A stretch of DNA of 64,000 nucleotides from Azorinus chamasolen. Its lineage: Eukaryota; Mollusca; Bivalvia; Cardiida; Solecurtidae. Position 1 is the stretch's first letter. Every line of letters starts with the position of its first letter. Below, one piece after another: positions 22,851 to 34,276 of this stretch. The position numbers and the translations under genes are program-made. The notes beneath the pieces are model-generated. The model worked only from the letters and a program-made list of their open reading frames with translations, made no database searches and was not told the DNA's origin. The stretch lies in NCBI GenBank assembly GCA_963576725.1, contig OY755246.1:78650540-78714539 (forward strand). The letters run 5' to 3'.

Positions 22851-24166
22851 CATTAAGTACTTGGATATGCGTTATACAGCTTTCATATTCAAGCAGTGTC
22901 AAAATAAAATGGTGATAAAATAGGCCTTATGATTATTCAAACTATTCAGAAATAGATCAGCAACCATGTCACCAATGCAACATCCAATCCGATATGTAAT
23001 GATTCACTATATCAGAATAAACTGTATAGTATATACAAACTACAACTAATGCAAAAAGTAGTAAGACTGGATCAAATGCCACAGGGGAGATGCGGCAGCC
23101 AGTCTAGGTCTATACTTTTTGTAATACAATCAGGCACATTTCCCCCTTGCGGCGGCTCATTCAGTATCAAAACTTGTACACAATTATTAAAGATTGTCAT
23201 AGAAAGCAGTAATTTGGCCCAATATCCATAAAGTTAGTCGAAATATCTATTTAAGGTATCAGTATGAATCAAAGGCAAGTAAAACCTGGTTGAGTGATCC
23301 AGGGCTATCATAGTCCTCATAATTTAAATTGAATATCTAAAGATAAGATTACTCCCCACCCTTATCATTATTTGTCGTTTTATTTGGTAATACCATTGGC
23401 AGGGGATATCAATTCTGTGAATTTGCTTGTTCCAAATTACAATACCTCCTGAATATTCATAGACAAAGTAGTTGAAGCCATTTTAGAAAGTAATGAAGCA
23501 TATCAATCAAATTCCATTAGCAAACAAAGCAGGCCCTGGTCAGATGACTTATAGGAGCCGACTGATCTAGGTCTACTCTGTTTGCAGATGCATTAAAACT
23601 TTATATGAGGGAAAGGGCTAACTTTGTCCATTTCTTTCTTCATGTAAATTATCATTTCATTATTTATAAGTTATGTTGTAAAACGAACAGCAAGACTGAA
23701 AGTGCTGAAATAAATTTTATTATCCTTTCAAAGTGTCTACATTATATAAACCCCATATATAGCAACATAATAAGGTACTATAAAAGAAATCACTAACCCC
23801 TTATTCCATATATACACCTTTCTATGTCTTTGCAAATAGGGCAGATCCTGTTCAGACGGCTCCTCTATCAGGGTCTGGTCGGTTTGCTGCTGATATGATA
23901 TGGACAATATCCTTGATTCTGCCTTAGCCAAAAGCATTTCTCCATGTGTTTATTAATATATATGTCGTCAGTATTTACACGAATATTCATCGAATAAAGG
24001 GTTAAAGTATCGGTATAGATCTAATAACCATTTAAGTGTGGGACATGAGTCACTGATGTCCTTTACAAATAGTGTAGACCTAGATGAGAGGGTTACTAGA
24101 TCAGGGTCTGCACTATTTATCAAGTTACACTTGTCTTAAAAAGTATCCCTGAATATTTACGGTAAG
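22851..24166. other. Intergenic with hairpin elements
   Basis: No gene. A worn hairpin lies at 23,045-23,120 and a main-family element at ~23,440-23,620 (core 23,518-23,585). Another at 23,795-24,003 has TTAACCCCTTA-like ends in the opposite orientation. From 23,440 on it matches copy B 52,760-53,480. Confidence 0.5.
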
Positions 24167-24455
24167 CTTCATATCTCCACCATACTCATAATTATGGCTA
24201 CTCATTGGATTCTGTCAAAGAGAGTTCTAATGTGTAGTCATTATGTATCAGCATAGTCTTCATCTCTCCACCATACTCATAATTATGGCTACTCATTGGA
24301 TTCTCTCAAAGAGAGTTCTAATGTGTAGTCATTATGTATCAGCATAGTCTCTTCATCTCTCCACCATACTCATAATTATGGCTACTCACATGACTCTCAA
24401 AGAGGTAGTTCTAACGAGTAGTCACAAATATGGGTTTGGTGGAGAGAAATATTAT
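24167..24455 (+). repeat. 92-bp tandem repeat with inverted end
   Basis: Three units starting CTTCATCTCTCCACCATACT, containing TCATAATTATGGCTACTCA and AAAGAGAGTTCTAATG. The last unit ends GAGTAGTCACAAATATGG...GGTGGAGAG, roughly the inverted complement of the unit's start, so the array as a whole is a foldback. Copy B has four units (53,630-53,985). Confidence 0.8.
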
Positions 24456-25200
24456 ATATATATATATATATGTGTGTATTCCATTTGTCTGGATGTCTGA
24501 GTCCTTCGTAAATGTTGGAATCCTTTGAACACCATAACTATACCGACAAACTTACACAAATAGTGCATATATAGTTATATATGGATCTACACTATTTGCT
24601 ACCGTGCCATTCTTATTCAAAGTTATGCTGCTTAATACATGTAAATCAATTGAGAAAGTACTTTTTGTTGGAATACTTAGGGTAACTAGGGTCCAAAATA
24701 CTAGATGTGTGTTATTGAAAAGTTGGTAACTAGGATCCAAAATACTAGACGTGTGTTATTGAGAAAAAATGTGGTAATCATGCAACTGTTTATTAACATT
24801 GAAGAATGTAGTTACAACAATTTTGCTTTAGAATTCTGTGGTGTTTAACCCTCTACTGCATTGTCTCATCTTACAAACAAAGTAGCTCAAGATCAAACAA
24901 CTCGTAGAGAAGCTTTCTGATCAGTGCCTGCTCTGTTTGCTTACAAGCTACAATGTTTTCTGTTGCCATGGCAATAAATAACCTTATTTTGTATTATGAT
25001 GCAATAATTAAACTAATAAAGTTTCAAAAAGGACAGGGTCTGACATGAATATTCATGAAGTAAAGGTTTAACTCCTTGTACATGTATACTTGTATATAAA
25101 TATTTATGAAGTAATTACTTCAGCTTCTTGTATCATATATAACCTAATAAAGGTCCGGAAGAATTTACACAGGCTTTAGAACTTGATAAACACACCTGTC
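24456..25200. other. Intergenic, no gene seen
   Basis: A short (TA)n/(TG)n run at 24,453-24,475, a 40-bp repeat (GGTAACTAGGGTCCAAAATA, twice, 24,679 and 24,724), and a hairpin element remnant at 24,845-25,070 (TTAACCCTCTACTGC... AAACAAAGTAGC...). Confidence 0.4.
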
Positions 25201-25203
25201 GTT

Positions 25204-25591
25204 TAACCCTTTACTGCATGAATATTCATGTAAATAACAACATCATGAATATCAATTAGTTTAATTCTAATAATAGCACATTACAGGGGATTATTGGACT
25301 ATGGCAGAAACTGTATCTACTCTGTATCATAAGCTAACAATTAGAGGCTAACAGAGCAGACCCTAATCAGACGGCTCCTATGGGAGTCATTATCTGATCT
25401 GGGTCTACTCTGTTTGCGAAGGCGTAGAAAGGCGTAATATGGCGTAAACCTGCCTTCTTTGCTAATGACATGATATAGATGTGGTTGTTATGCTGTTTTT
25501 ACTATGGCCAAAATATGCCATTATGAAACATAAGCCAATTAATAATCATGAAGCTACTATTTCTTATATGAATATTCATAGAGTAAAGGGT
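25204..25591. mobile_element. Composite hairpin element with long inverted ends
   Basis: Left TTAACCCTTTACTGCATG, right GAGTAAAGGGTTAT; the outer ~55 bp of each side are inverted copies (ATTCATG ... TCATGAATATC...). The hairpin core is at 25,343-25,420. A second half-element in opposite orientation (TTTGCTAATGACATGATATAG...) follows, so this looks like two members fused tail to tail. Duplicate at ~54,300-54,688. Confidence 0.6.
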
Positions 25592-25716
25592 TATAAACAA
25601 TATTCAAAACAATATTCAAAAGAGTTAAAACAACTTTTTAAAACAAGACTGCAATTGAATACAGTATAAGCTGCCTACAGCGACAGTCTGATGAATAAAT
25701 ATGAGCAGATTGTTAT

Positions 25717-25945
25717 TTAACCCATTACTCCAAAGATACACATTTGAATGCATTTGCAAACACAGTGGACCCATATCAGATGGCTCCTATAAGAGTCGTC
25801 TGATCAGGGTCTTCTGCTCTGTGTGCTTACGAAACAATATGAATCTGATTCCACAGGTTATGCTTTGGCCAAAAACCCATATATCAGTATGGAAATTAAT
25901 TATGTCCTTATTTCTTACATGATATGCATGGGGTAAAGGCTTAAT
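25717..25945. mobile_element. Hairpin element
   Basis: Starts TTTAACCCATTACTCC, ends GGGGTAAAGGCTTAA; core 25,753-25,830 with GGCTCCTATAAGAGTC tip. Duplicate at 54,811-55,045. Confidence 0.65.
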
Positions 25946-26114
25946 GCAGGACGCGTCTTAATTCTAGGTAACTGTGTATATTTTCCTATTTGAAAAATTC
26001 AGCTAATAAATATTAATTACTGTCATTTTTTTCTTACATGAATATTCAACAGGGGAAAAGGTTCAATCGAAAATGCATTTCTCCAATAAACATTGTCAAG
26101 AATTGATGATAATA

Positions 26115-26120
26115 TTTAAT
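26115..26120 (-). terminator. Candidate poly(A) signal ATTAAA for GCAT
   Basis: ATTAAA on the minus strand ~50 bp beyond the GCAT stop codon. In copy B the matching bases (about 55,511) read differently and the signal is lost. Confidence 0.35.
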
Positions 26121-26168
26121 ATGAGTCTTCTTCAATAAAAATATGATCTTTACACGTTGATTTCAATT

Positions 26169-26278
26169 TTATCTGATGACCTTCAGTTGACGTCCGATGT
26201 CTACAAATGCGTCCACAGCTCTGTCGATGTCTGTTTCACTATGGGCGGCAGACAGCTGCACTCTTATACGAGCTTTAC
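26169..26278 (-). CDS. GCAT: Glycine C-acetyltransferase, last coding exon
   Basis: After a minus-strand acceptor (AAATTTCAG), two bases complete a glycine codon begun in the previous exon, then 35 residues and a stop: KARIRVQLSAAHSE... AFVDIGRQLKVIR. This matches the conserved C-terminus of GCAT (2-amino-3-ketobutyrate CoA ligase), whose family reads PKGKARIRVQ(I/L)SA.H in this place. The enzyme is a mitochondrial PLP enzyme of threonine breakdown that turns 2-amino-3-oxobutanoate plus CoA into glycine and acetyl-CoA. The catalytic lysine is in an upstream exon that is not in view. The splice phase agrees with the exon at 28168-28210. Confidence 0.8.
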
Positions 26279-26289
26279 CTGAAATTTAT

Positions 26290-26990
26290 GAGAAACCTGG
26301 CACCGTTTACCTGATAAATATTTTTGGTAAAGTCCCTCCATTATGAATAATATAACCGTTTACTCCATAAATACGCTTTTCTACACCTTGCAAACAGAGT
26401 ATACCAGATCAGACGGCAACTGAAGAAGCCGTATGATCTGGGTCTTCTGTTTGCTTATGGTATAATATAGATTGATTCTACACCTTTTGCCTTAGTTAAA
26501 TACTCCTGTCTTCATAATTATGATACTATAAAAATACAGCTAATTATTATGCATGATGCCATTAATTGTTACATGATTATTCATGAAGTAAAGTGTTAAC
26601 TAATTGTTAGCTCAAATGGCATTATTTAATGTGTCAATGTGAGCTTTTAACTACTCCAAAATAACTACTTCATTAGACTGAGTGGTCCCCTTCTACAAAT
26701 TAGTTTATTATCAAAAACTTGAAATGAGAAATTATTGACTGAGTATCGAAAAGTGTCACTCATCATGGCATGATGCATGAATAGGAATAATACATGTAGG
26801 CATTTTACCCCTTCACCTGATAAAGATGCCTATTCAAAAGTTTGCATGCCTTTGAAAACAGAGTAGACGTAGATCAGACAACTCCGAAGGCAGCCATCTG
26901 ATTGATCAGAGACTGCTGTCTTTGCTTACGATGTCATAGCGATCTGATTCTACAGAGTCTGCTGAAGCCAGAAAATGATGTATTCCTTTT
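26290..26990. other. GCAT intron: hairpin elements
   Basis: Hairpin element at 26,350-26,600 (TTTACTCCATAAATACGC, core 26,390-26,455, end AAAGTGTTAA), duplicated at 55,745-55,985. Another at 26,808-26,990 (TTTTACCCCTTCACC, core ~26,853-26,925) is interrupted by the repeat that follows. Confidence 0.5.
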
Positions 26991-26994
26991 TAGC

Positions 26995-28085
26995 AGCTCG
27001 ACTATTCGAAGAATAGTGGAGCTATCCTACTCGCCCCGGAGTCGGCGTCGGCGTCCGCGTTACACCTTGGTTAAGGTTTTTGTTAAAGTCCACTTTTTAC
27101 CTCTAACCTTTGGAATAAAGCTTTGAAACTTGGAACACTTGTTCACCACCACAAGCTTTATCTGTGGACAAGAGTACATAACTCAAGTATTTAGCATTTT
27201 GTCAAGCATTTTGACAGAATTAAGACCCTTTTTAACTTAGAAGAATTTTTGGTTAAATTTTTTGTTAAAGTCCACTTTTTGCCTCTAACCTTAGGAATAA
27301 AGCTTTGAAAGTTGTAACACTTGTTCACCACCACAATTTTCATCTGTAGGTATGAGTACATAACTCTGTCCAGCATTTTGACAGAATTATGGCCCTTTAT
27401 AACTGAGAAATTTTGGTTAATGTTTTTGTTAAAGTCCATTTATTTACATAACCATTTGAGATAAAGCTTTAAAACTTGGAGCACTTGTTCACCATCAGAA
27501 ATTTTATTTATAGGCAAGAGAACGTAACTCTGTCAAGTATTTTGACAGAATTATGGCCCTTTTTAACTTGGAACTTTTGGTTTAGGTTTTTATTAAAGTC
27601 CACCTATTTACATAACCCTTTGAGATAAAGCTTTGAAACTTGGAACACTTGTTCACCACTACACGCTTCATATGTAAGCAAGAGTATAGAACTCTGTCAA
27701 GCATTTTGACAGAATTATGGCCCTTTTAACTTATGATTTTTGGTTAAGGTTTTTGTTAAAGTCCACTTATTTACATAACCCTTTGAGATAAAGCTTTGAA
27801 ACTTGGAACACTTGTTCACCATCACATGCTTCATCTGTAAATAAGAGTACATTACTCTGTCAAGCATTTTAACAGAAATTATTTCCTTTTTTACTTAAGT
27901 TTTTCTCTTTAATTTAAGAGTTCAAAGAGACCCTACATCCTGAATACTATTAAAGGTTTTTTAATGAGACTTTGATTATTTGCTTCTAGTATCATCAGAC
28001 ACTATTTCAGTCCACTATCAAGCATTTTTACACTTACATTTCTGAGAATAGTTGAGCGCGCTGTCCTGTGACAGCTCTTGTTTAT
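26995..28085 (+). repeat. Dispersed bivalve-type repeat with ~155-bp tandem core, in GCAT intron
   Basis: Starts AGCTCGACTATTCGAAGAAT, then GGAGTCGGCGTCGGCGTCC, then five tandem units (GTTAAAGTCCACTTTTT, AAAGCTTTGAAACTTGGAAC, ACTTGTTCACCACCAC, AACTCTGTCAAGCATTTTGA). Ends near TGTCCTGTGACAGCTCTTG. It has inserted into a hairpin element whose tail resumes near 28,085. Absent from copy B. Confidence 0.7.
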
Positions 28086-28167
28086 TATAAACTTCCAGAT
28101 AATAAATATTCCTGTTGTCATTATTTCTTACATGAAGATTCATCATTCAGTGGGTTAATGTACTTAC

Positions 28168-28210
28168 CTTTAGGAACAAATGGGTAGGAGAATCCAATGA
28201 CATAGATGTA
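28168..28210 (-). CDS. GCAT: Glycine C-acetyltransferase, internal exon
   Basis: 43 bp between a minus-strand acceptor (GGGTAG) and a strong donor (AAAG|GTAAGTA). It reads YIYVIGFSYPFVPK plus the first base of glycine, matching the family's (G)IFVIGFSYPVVPKG. An in-frame TAG immediately upstream fixes the acceptor. Joins in phase to 26,169-26,278. No counterpart in copy B. Confidence 0.8.
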
Positions 28211-28259
28211 CTACCCAAATTATCCCGGGTATTCAGAAAAGACATACGTAGGAGGCAAA

Positions 28260-28470
28260 TAGTGTAGATTCAGATCAAATTGCTCCTTAAGGAAGCCCGT
28301 GATTACACCAAATATAAAGAAAGATATATTTAGGAAAACTGTAGACCTGGATCAAAGTGTTCCTGAAGGACCACTGACATCACCTCAAATATCCATGAAG
28401 ACATTTCTAGACAAATACTATAGACCCACATCAAACTACTCCTGAAGGAGCAGTTTGATCACTGTACACG
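28260..28470. repeat. Row of three hairpin-type sequences
   Basis: Three AGACC...CTCCT...GGAG sequences, about 85 bp apart, with different stems: 28,270-28,300, 28,345-28,375 and 28,430-28,459. The last is a near-perfect hairpin, ATCAAACTACTCCT with AGGAGCAGTTTGAT. Same architecture as the main hairpin family. Confidence 0.5.
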
Positions 28471-28479
28471 TTATTTGCT

Positions 28480-29370
28480 AGTATGTCGTTCTAATTTAAA
28501 GTTATCAAAATTCTTACGAATTTACTTACTCAGTTTTACAAACCTTCGGAGAGGAGAGATTGTGTGTTTGAAAACTTTGGGATGTATGTAAAGGATAAAT
28601 AAGTTATTTTGTTAATGCTGGTATAAAACTATATTTCTAGAACTGGTGGTTATCCGTTCAAAATGACTTCAAAGCACCAGTTTTAACGGGATAGCAATCC
28701 ATACAAGTGGCATATTTTTAATATCAACCTAAACGAGCCTTGATTATCATTCTGTTTATTATATAACTGTACAAATTTATAAAGGCACAATTTAACCCTT
28801 TTTTCCAAGAATATTTATTTCCTCAATTCTGACTTTATTAATATTACACCAGAGTTTAGCATGGCGTATGAACACATTATTATTTAGTTATGGCAGATAC
28901 TGAACAACCAGATATCTATTATGCAAAAAGCAAACACAACATACCTAGATCAAAAGGCTTCGATACGGGTCAATTCTGTTTTCAAAGGCACGTAAAACAT
29001 TTATATAAAGGAAGGGTTAAGGCAAAATGATGATATTGTCACTGGAAGTCATATCATCACTAGTAACGATGTCAAATATAAAAGTAATCTGAGAAATCTC
29101 TGTAAATCATTTATAGGTTTTTAAATATCAAATGTGTCAACTGGACACCAAACACACAAGATATGATATCCAACTTACACAAGAATAAGAGTAAAACGCC
29201 ATGTTGAAAAGTTTCATTTTGGATGGATTGTGTCTAGGGCACTGACCCTGAAATGAATGAGTTGGATTTTGGGCAATGCAACAGTGAATTTAATGAGTAG
29301 GGTTTTACGGCACTGTGACACTGCATAGGTCATATGGCACCAAAAGATTATGAACATACAAATACAAAAG
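28480..29370. other. GCAT intron, mostly non-repetitive
   Basis: One worn hairpin element at 28,790-29,020 (TTTAACCCTTTTTTCC, core around 28,925-28,985, end GGAAGGGTTAA). The rest shows no gene or repeat I recognise. Confidence 0.4.
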
Positions 29371-29380
29371 TCCACCTTAC

Positions 29381-29447
29381 CAAACATTTGATCTGCCAGC
29401 TTGGCATCACCACGTATCACAGGACAGATAGGATGGCACCAGTCACC
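29381..29447 (-). CDS. GCAT: Glycine C-acetyltransferase, internal exon
   Basis: Minus-strand acceptor TTTTGCAG, then GDWCHPICPVIRGDAKLADQMF, then a donor (TTTG|GTAAGG). The HPICPV..GDA.LA block is a GCAT signature found just before the IYVIGFSYP exon. With this donor the phase (1) does not match the next exon (0). Using a weaker donor six bases on (AAG|GTGGAC, exon start 29,376) restores the frame and leaves a four-residue gap against the family. No upstream exon (with the PLP lysine) is found up to 33.5 kb, so the gene is either interrupted by very long introns or is a 3' fragment. Confidence 0.7.
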
Positions 29448-29728
29448 CTGCAAAATATGTTACAAATTAGCAATCGTAACTACTCGCCGTATTCCGTCAG
29501 AGTTCGGAATAGTCTTATTTCGATAGAAATAGCCGAGGTGTTCCGAGTGACAAATGTGTTACGAATATTGAAGAACAATTCATAACTCAATGGATAACTA
29601 ACTGACATTTTATAATTTCCACTCAACAAAGGCAATTGGTGTTATGACAAGCTGTAGAATCAGATCTTTATCATTCCATAAGCAAACAGAGTAAACCTTG
29701 ATCTGGCAGTTTCTATAGGTCACCTCTG

Positions 29729-29957
29729 TTAACCCATTCCCTTATGGTGACGCCTTTTAACGCCTCTGTAAAAGTCACTTCCTGAAACCTTTAAATAAAT
29801 AGAGCATTAATTTTGTTCTATTGGAACAAATGCTCTACATGTATCTGTCACAATGGTTTCATAGCTACACAATTCTAAAAGTTTCCTTATTCCTAGTAAA
29901 TGTTAAATTTTCTATGTTTCAAATGTTCTAATAATAGCCTATGAGAAAACGGGTTAA
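29729..29957. mobile_element. TTAA-flanked MITE, GAGCATT family
   Basis: TTAACCCATTCCC at left, AACGGGTTAA at right, TTAA at both ends, 229 bp. Hairpin GAAACC...AATAGAGCATT with AAATGCTCT...AATGGTTTC. Confidence 0.7.
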
Positions 29958-30025
29958 AGAGTAGACTTAACATTTTGCCTGATGTCCCGCATTTATACTC
30001 CTCTGTAAGTAGAGTAGTCTTGTGT

Positions 30026-30290
30026 CTTTGTGATTGTGTTTTGTTCATGTTTGTCTCTGGTGTTCGTGTATTTGTTGGTGTTTTCTGTGTTCTTCTCGTG
30101 TGTTTGCGTGTGTTTGGTTGTGTGTGTGTGTGTGTGTGTGACACGCTGTCTATTGATGTGTTGGTGGTGATTGCGTCTTGTATGTGACTTTCTACTTTAT
30201 GTGTGTGTATGAGTATAAGTTGCTCTGTAGGTGTTTTGGTGATGGTGGCGTTTTGTGTGTGGCGTTTCCTGCTTGACTTTACTACTTTTT
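30026..30290 (+). mobile_element. 3' end of a Penelope-like element (5'-truncated remnant)
   Basis: Matches the last ~270 bp of the copy B Penelope-like insertion (46,625-46,832): GTCTTTGTG, GGTGTTTTCTGTGTTC, a (TG)n run, TGCTGTCTAT, GCGTCTTG and CCTGCTTGACTTTACTAC. No coding part remains. Short 3' pieces like this are expected from incomplete reverse transcription. Confidence 0.65.
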
Positions 30291-30329
30291 CATTAACACT
30301 TTGCTTGAAATTCCGCCTGGATACACCTA

Positions 30330-31632
30330 TGTAAATACATGTACGCCTTTCTATGCCTTTTCAAATAGAGTAGACCCATATCAAACGGCTCATATAGGAG
30401 CCGCCTAATCAGGGACTACTCTGTTTGCTTATACTTTAATATGTCTCCCCCATTTATAATTGGGATACATATTGATTTTGGTCGAGTTGTTCGTCTGTCC
30501 GTCTGTCTGTCACACTAGTGTCCGCTCCATATCTCTCACAAATATCGAAGGATTTCAAAATGCTTTGACACAAATGTTCGACTCGACAAGACGATGTGCA
30601 GAGCGTTTGATTCAGCCACGTGGGTCAAAGGTTAAGGTCACTGTTCAAGGTCAAATGTGTTATATACACCCTTTGTGTCCGCGCCATATCTCTTAAACCC
30701 TTGGAAGGATTTCAAAATATTGTGGCACAAATGTTCTCCATAACAAGGCGATGTGCAGACAGTAGAAAATCAGGCATGTGGGTCAAAGGTCAAGGGCACA
30801 ATTCAAGGTCATGGCCACAATTTAAGGTCAATTATTCACATTTTCTTGACCGGGCGATAATACCTACATGGCTAATGCCATTTGATTGAAACTTCATACA
30901 TTGACAGAGCATGATAAGAAAAAGTGTCCTGTATAATGGCCCTAACTTTGGCTTCAATACGTTTGGAGTTATTGTACTTTGTTACATCTTTGTCCGATGA
31001 ATAACTCCTGCTCTACTGATATTATTGGAATGACATTGCTTTATGGAAAGAGCATGATGGAAGGAAATGTTATGTACAAATATCATAATTCTGGGTTATT
31101 GCCCCCAATTTTCTGCAGAGTTATGGGACTTTGATTTTTACATGGAAATTTTATCCGCAGGGGTCTCCAAAACCTTTAATGGATATTCATTAAATTTCAT
31201 AGGATTGATAAGCATCATGCTAAGTTATGCATATCTTATTCCTGTTCCGGTTTAATGATTTTCTGCAGAGTTATGGGACTTTGAAAATTTTAAATGGATA
31301 TTTTTTGCGGGGTTTCCCCAAAAATCTTTTATCGGATTTTCATGAAACTTCATAGGATTGATCGGCACCATGCCTAGTTGAGCATAGTTTATTCCTTTTC
31401 CAGTTCGATGATTTTCTGCAGAGTTATGGGACTTTGGAAATTGTTGTCCACGTGCTAGGGGAGACATCAGTTTTGTTTAAAAAACAATTCTAGTTAGATA
31501 TGATTTTGCAGATTCTTCCATGGCCAAAATGTCCCATATTCATATGCTATTATAGCAAATTAATCTAATTAATATAATATAATTGATGACATCATTATAT
31601 CTTACATGAATATTCTTTGAGACAAGGGCTAA
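30330..31632. mobile_element. Hairpin element split by a pearl-like repeat
   Basis: Left part 30,330-30,439 carries the hairpin core (AATAGAGTAGACCC ... GGCTCATATAGGAGCC ... CTCTGTTTGCTTAT). The usual tail (GATTTTGCAGATTCTTCC, ATGGCCAAAATGTCCC, TAATTAATAT, GAATATTC) resumes at 31,494 and ends AAGGGCTAA near 31,631. Confidence 0.65.
30440..31493 (+). repeat. Pearl-like repeat, TATGTCTCCCCC start, nested
   Basis: ATGTCTCCCCCATT start, TCTGTCCGTCTGTCTGTC, tandem units (CATATCTCTYACAAA, GGATTTCAAAAT, GTGGGTCAAAGGTCAAGG; later TTTTCTGCAGAGTTATGGG three times) and GGGGAGACATCAGTTTTG end. TCTCCCC and GGGGAGA form its inverted ends. Confidence 0.7.
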
Positions 31633-32025
31633 AAGCACCAGGCTGGGTTTTTTTACAGGATATAGCATCTTTAGATGTTAACATAGTTTCAGTTTCCATA
31701 TCTGATTTGTATCCAGAGTTGTAGTCTATGACTTTTGCGAGAGTACTGCGTTTAACGAGATCTGTACATATTTGTCTAACTCTTTCCTTGATATAGATGC
31801 CGTTTCACGCCTTTGCAAACAGAGTAGACTTAGATCTATAGGATAGATCCATCTAATCAAGGTATTTTCTGTTTGCTTATGAAATTATATAGATCTGATC
31901 TTACTTGATTGTTCTATGCCAATAGTTCCCTTTTAAAATTGTACCATCTATTTTGATAATTAAATTAATGATTATTCATGAAGTTATCAAATTATGTATA
32001 ACTGTTCATAATGGAAAAGGGTTAA
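31633..32025. other. Segment shared with copy B, plus a hairpin element
   Basis: 31,620-31,770 (AAAGCACCAGGCT, GATGTTAACATAGTTTCAG) matches 60,040-60,215. A hairpin element follows at 31,783-32,025 (core 31,815-31,875, end GGAAAAGGGTTAA); its tail matches 63,440-63,530. Confidence 0.55.
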
Positions 32026-32665
32026 AAAATAAAGTCACATTAAACGTAACATTCTTTAAACCTTTGAAAGTGGGAAATGAGTGTACTGACATTTGTAAAC
32101 AATGCAGACCAAGAATAAAGAGTCAAGTAGTCAAGTCAAGTCAAGTAAATTTTATTTACATAGTCGGATGAACATAACAAATAACATAAGCTCTAATGAG
32201 CTATAACACCGACTTAGGTTATACATTACATACATATAAACATAGATATATAAGAAAGAAGATAAATAAATAAGAAACAGCTAAGAATTTCAGTAACAGT
32301 ATTATAAATTTGAGAACAATACGGTACAAAAAGGCATTTAGAAGCACACATACTTTAAACACAAAATTAAAGCGTTTTTATCACAATGCAGGCATAAGTT
32401 AGTTATGTATCACATTCACGCATAATGACGGTCAATGGGAAGCAACTCATGCATAAACCAATGCAGAAGATGCATGAATTACTTCCCTTGACTAATCTAT
32501 ATAATCAGAACGATAAAATATTAAGAATAACTCAATTGTAAGAGCTATAGAGATCATTTTATACTAGACAAAGAATGCTCCTACAGAAACCCTCTCTGAC
32601 CAGGGTCTGCACTGTTTGCTATTGAAATCCTTTGGAAGCTTATACCCTTTCATACTGATCAGACT
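32026..32665. other. Intergenic, no gene seen
   Basis: A (TCAAG)n run at ~32,128-32,148, TA-rich DNA, and a worn hairpin right arm at 32,580-32,660 (CCTCTCTGACCAGGGTCTGC). Confidence 0.4.
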
Positions 32666-32669
32666 GTAC

Positions 32670-33235
32670 GATTTAAACAGTGACGACCCAAACTTTGACA
32701 GACAGTATAGTTAATCAGTGACCGACCAAAATGTGTCAGACAGTATAGTTAAACAGTGACGGGCCAGAATGTGACAGACAGTATAAGTGACAGACAGTAT
32801 AGTTAAACAGTGATGGACCAAAATGAGACAGACATTATAGTTAAACAGTGATGGGCCAAAATGTGACAGTATAGTTAAACAGTGACCGACCAAAATGTGA
32901 CAGACAGTATAGTTAAACAGTGACGGACCAAAATGTGACAGACAGTATAGTTAATCAGTGAACGACCAAAATGTGACAGACTGTTTAATTAAACAGTGAC
33001 CGACCAAAATGTGACAGACAGTATAGTTAATCAGTGACGGACCAAAATGTAACAGACTGTATAATTAAACAGTGACCGACCAAAATGTGACAGACAGTAT
33101 AGTTAAACAGTGACGGACCAAAATGTGACAGGCAGTATAGTTAAACAGTGACGGGGACCAAACTGTAACAGACTGTAAGAGTTAAATAGCGACGGACCAA
33201 AATGTGACAGACAGTATAGTTAAACAGTGGTGAAC
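32670..33235 (+). repeat. ~38-bp minisatellite, about 14 units
   Basis: Units of ACAGTATAGTTAAACAGTGA + CGGACCAAAATGTGACAG with some variants. It lies near the end of copy A. Minus-strand open frame here is a shadow. Confidence 0.9.
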
Positions 33236-33454
33236 CATTCCACATTAAAATGTCAGCATTCAAATCAGACGTTATCTTCAATAACCGTCTGAACAGGGCC
33301 TCCTTAAGGTGTATCTAAAGGATTTAAAAGACAGTTAATGGAAAGTGTAGTGCAGGGGTGTTTGGGCATCATGGATAGGGAACTCGATGTTGTCAATTCA
33401 AAACTCGTTATGGTTGTCTATCTGTCTGTCTATCACACTTTCTTTTTTAGCACA

Positions 33455-33935
33455 CCAGAGCACAGAGTGCTCAGGGTGAGCTTTCTTATCGCTTGGTGTC
33501 CGTCGTCCGTCGGCGTGTGTCGTCCGTCGTCAACAATTTGAACCTTTAAAATCTCCTCAGAATCTACAAGGTTCTCAGCTTTCATCTTTGGCTCATAGCA
33601 TCGTCTGTAGGTATGCTACAAAAGTTATATAAATTATACGCCTGAGGTCAAATTGGTCTGTCCTAGGGATGGCCAGTTTTCAATAGAATCGTATAAATGT
33701 ATATTGAAAACTTTGAAAATCTCCTCTGAAACTGGAAGGTTCTCAGGTTTTATATTTGGTACGTATCATCATGTTAAGGTCCTCTACGACATTTATACAT
33801 GTATAGATTATGTCCCTCGGGTCAAAATTGGTCCCGCCCCAGGGGTGGCCAGCTTTTTAAAGAAATAGTGAAAACTTTGAAAATATTCTCCTCTGATTGT
33901 CTGGTGAGCGATATCAACGTCATCATGTACCTCTT
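33455..33935 (+). repeat. Dispersed bivalve repeat, full copy spanning the A/B junction
   Basis: CACACCAGAGCACAGAGTGC start, GTCCGTCGTCCGTCGGCG, two units (TTTAAAATCTCCTC, CTACAAGGTTCTCAGC, TCATCTTTGG), CCCCGCCCCAGGGGTGGCC, and GTCTGGTGAGCGATATC end. From 33,533 on it corresponds to base 1 of the window, so the duplication junction may lie in this repeat or further left. Confidence 0.7.
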
Positions 33936-34276
33936 TTTTTATTGTTGCACTTCTCCCAGCAGGTAACGCATGTGCTCCCGTTTGTCTAACCTTAGCTTTT
34001 GGCCAAAAACTGCAGAAACTGTGGTACCGCCGCCAATCTGTGTGTTTATCTGGGTGATATATGAGACGAAACTTGGGAAATGGGGGAGAAATGTAGCAGT
34101 AGAGTATGTCAATCTGTATTTTTATCTGGGTGAGATATGATACGAATCTCGGGGAAGTGGGGGAGAAATGACGAAGCAGAGTATCTGGTTGAGATAGACG
34201 CATATCGTGAAAATGGGAGAGTAATGTAGTAGCATGAGTATAACAGAGTATGTAAAGTATTTCAAAGCCCCCCCCC

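Larger units (their letters stand above)
1..33532 (+). repeat. Copy A of a ~33-kb head-to-tail duplicated unit (left edge outside window)
   Basis: Base 1 corresponds to base 33,533, and the order of landmarks after each is the same: dispersed repeat, hairpin element, CTA repeat, TRIM-like gene, dimeric array, possible last exon, hairpin elements, 12.5-kb tandem repeat, 92-bp repeats, GCAT last exon, and the 31.62-kb segment. Copy A alone carries the 2.4-kb insertion at 14692-17091, the local tandem duplication at 14243-22347, the 30440-31493 repeat and two additional GCAT exons. Homology was judged by eye; percent identity was not computed. It could be a true tandem duplication or two haplotypes joined in the assembly. 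Confidence 0.8.

Noticed and set aside
29893..30187. His/Thr-rich and Val/Cys-rich frames
   Set aside because: Translation of the TG-rich 3' remnant of the Penelope-like element.
32670..33235. Regular 38-bp units, CRISPR-like at first glance
   Set aside because: No spacers; a plain minisatellite.
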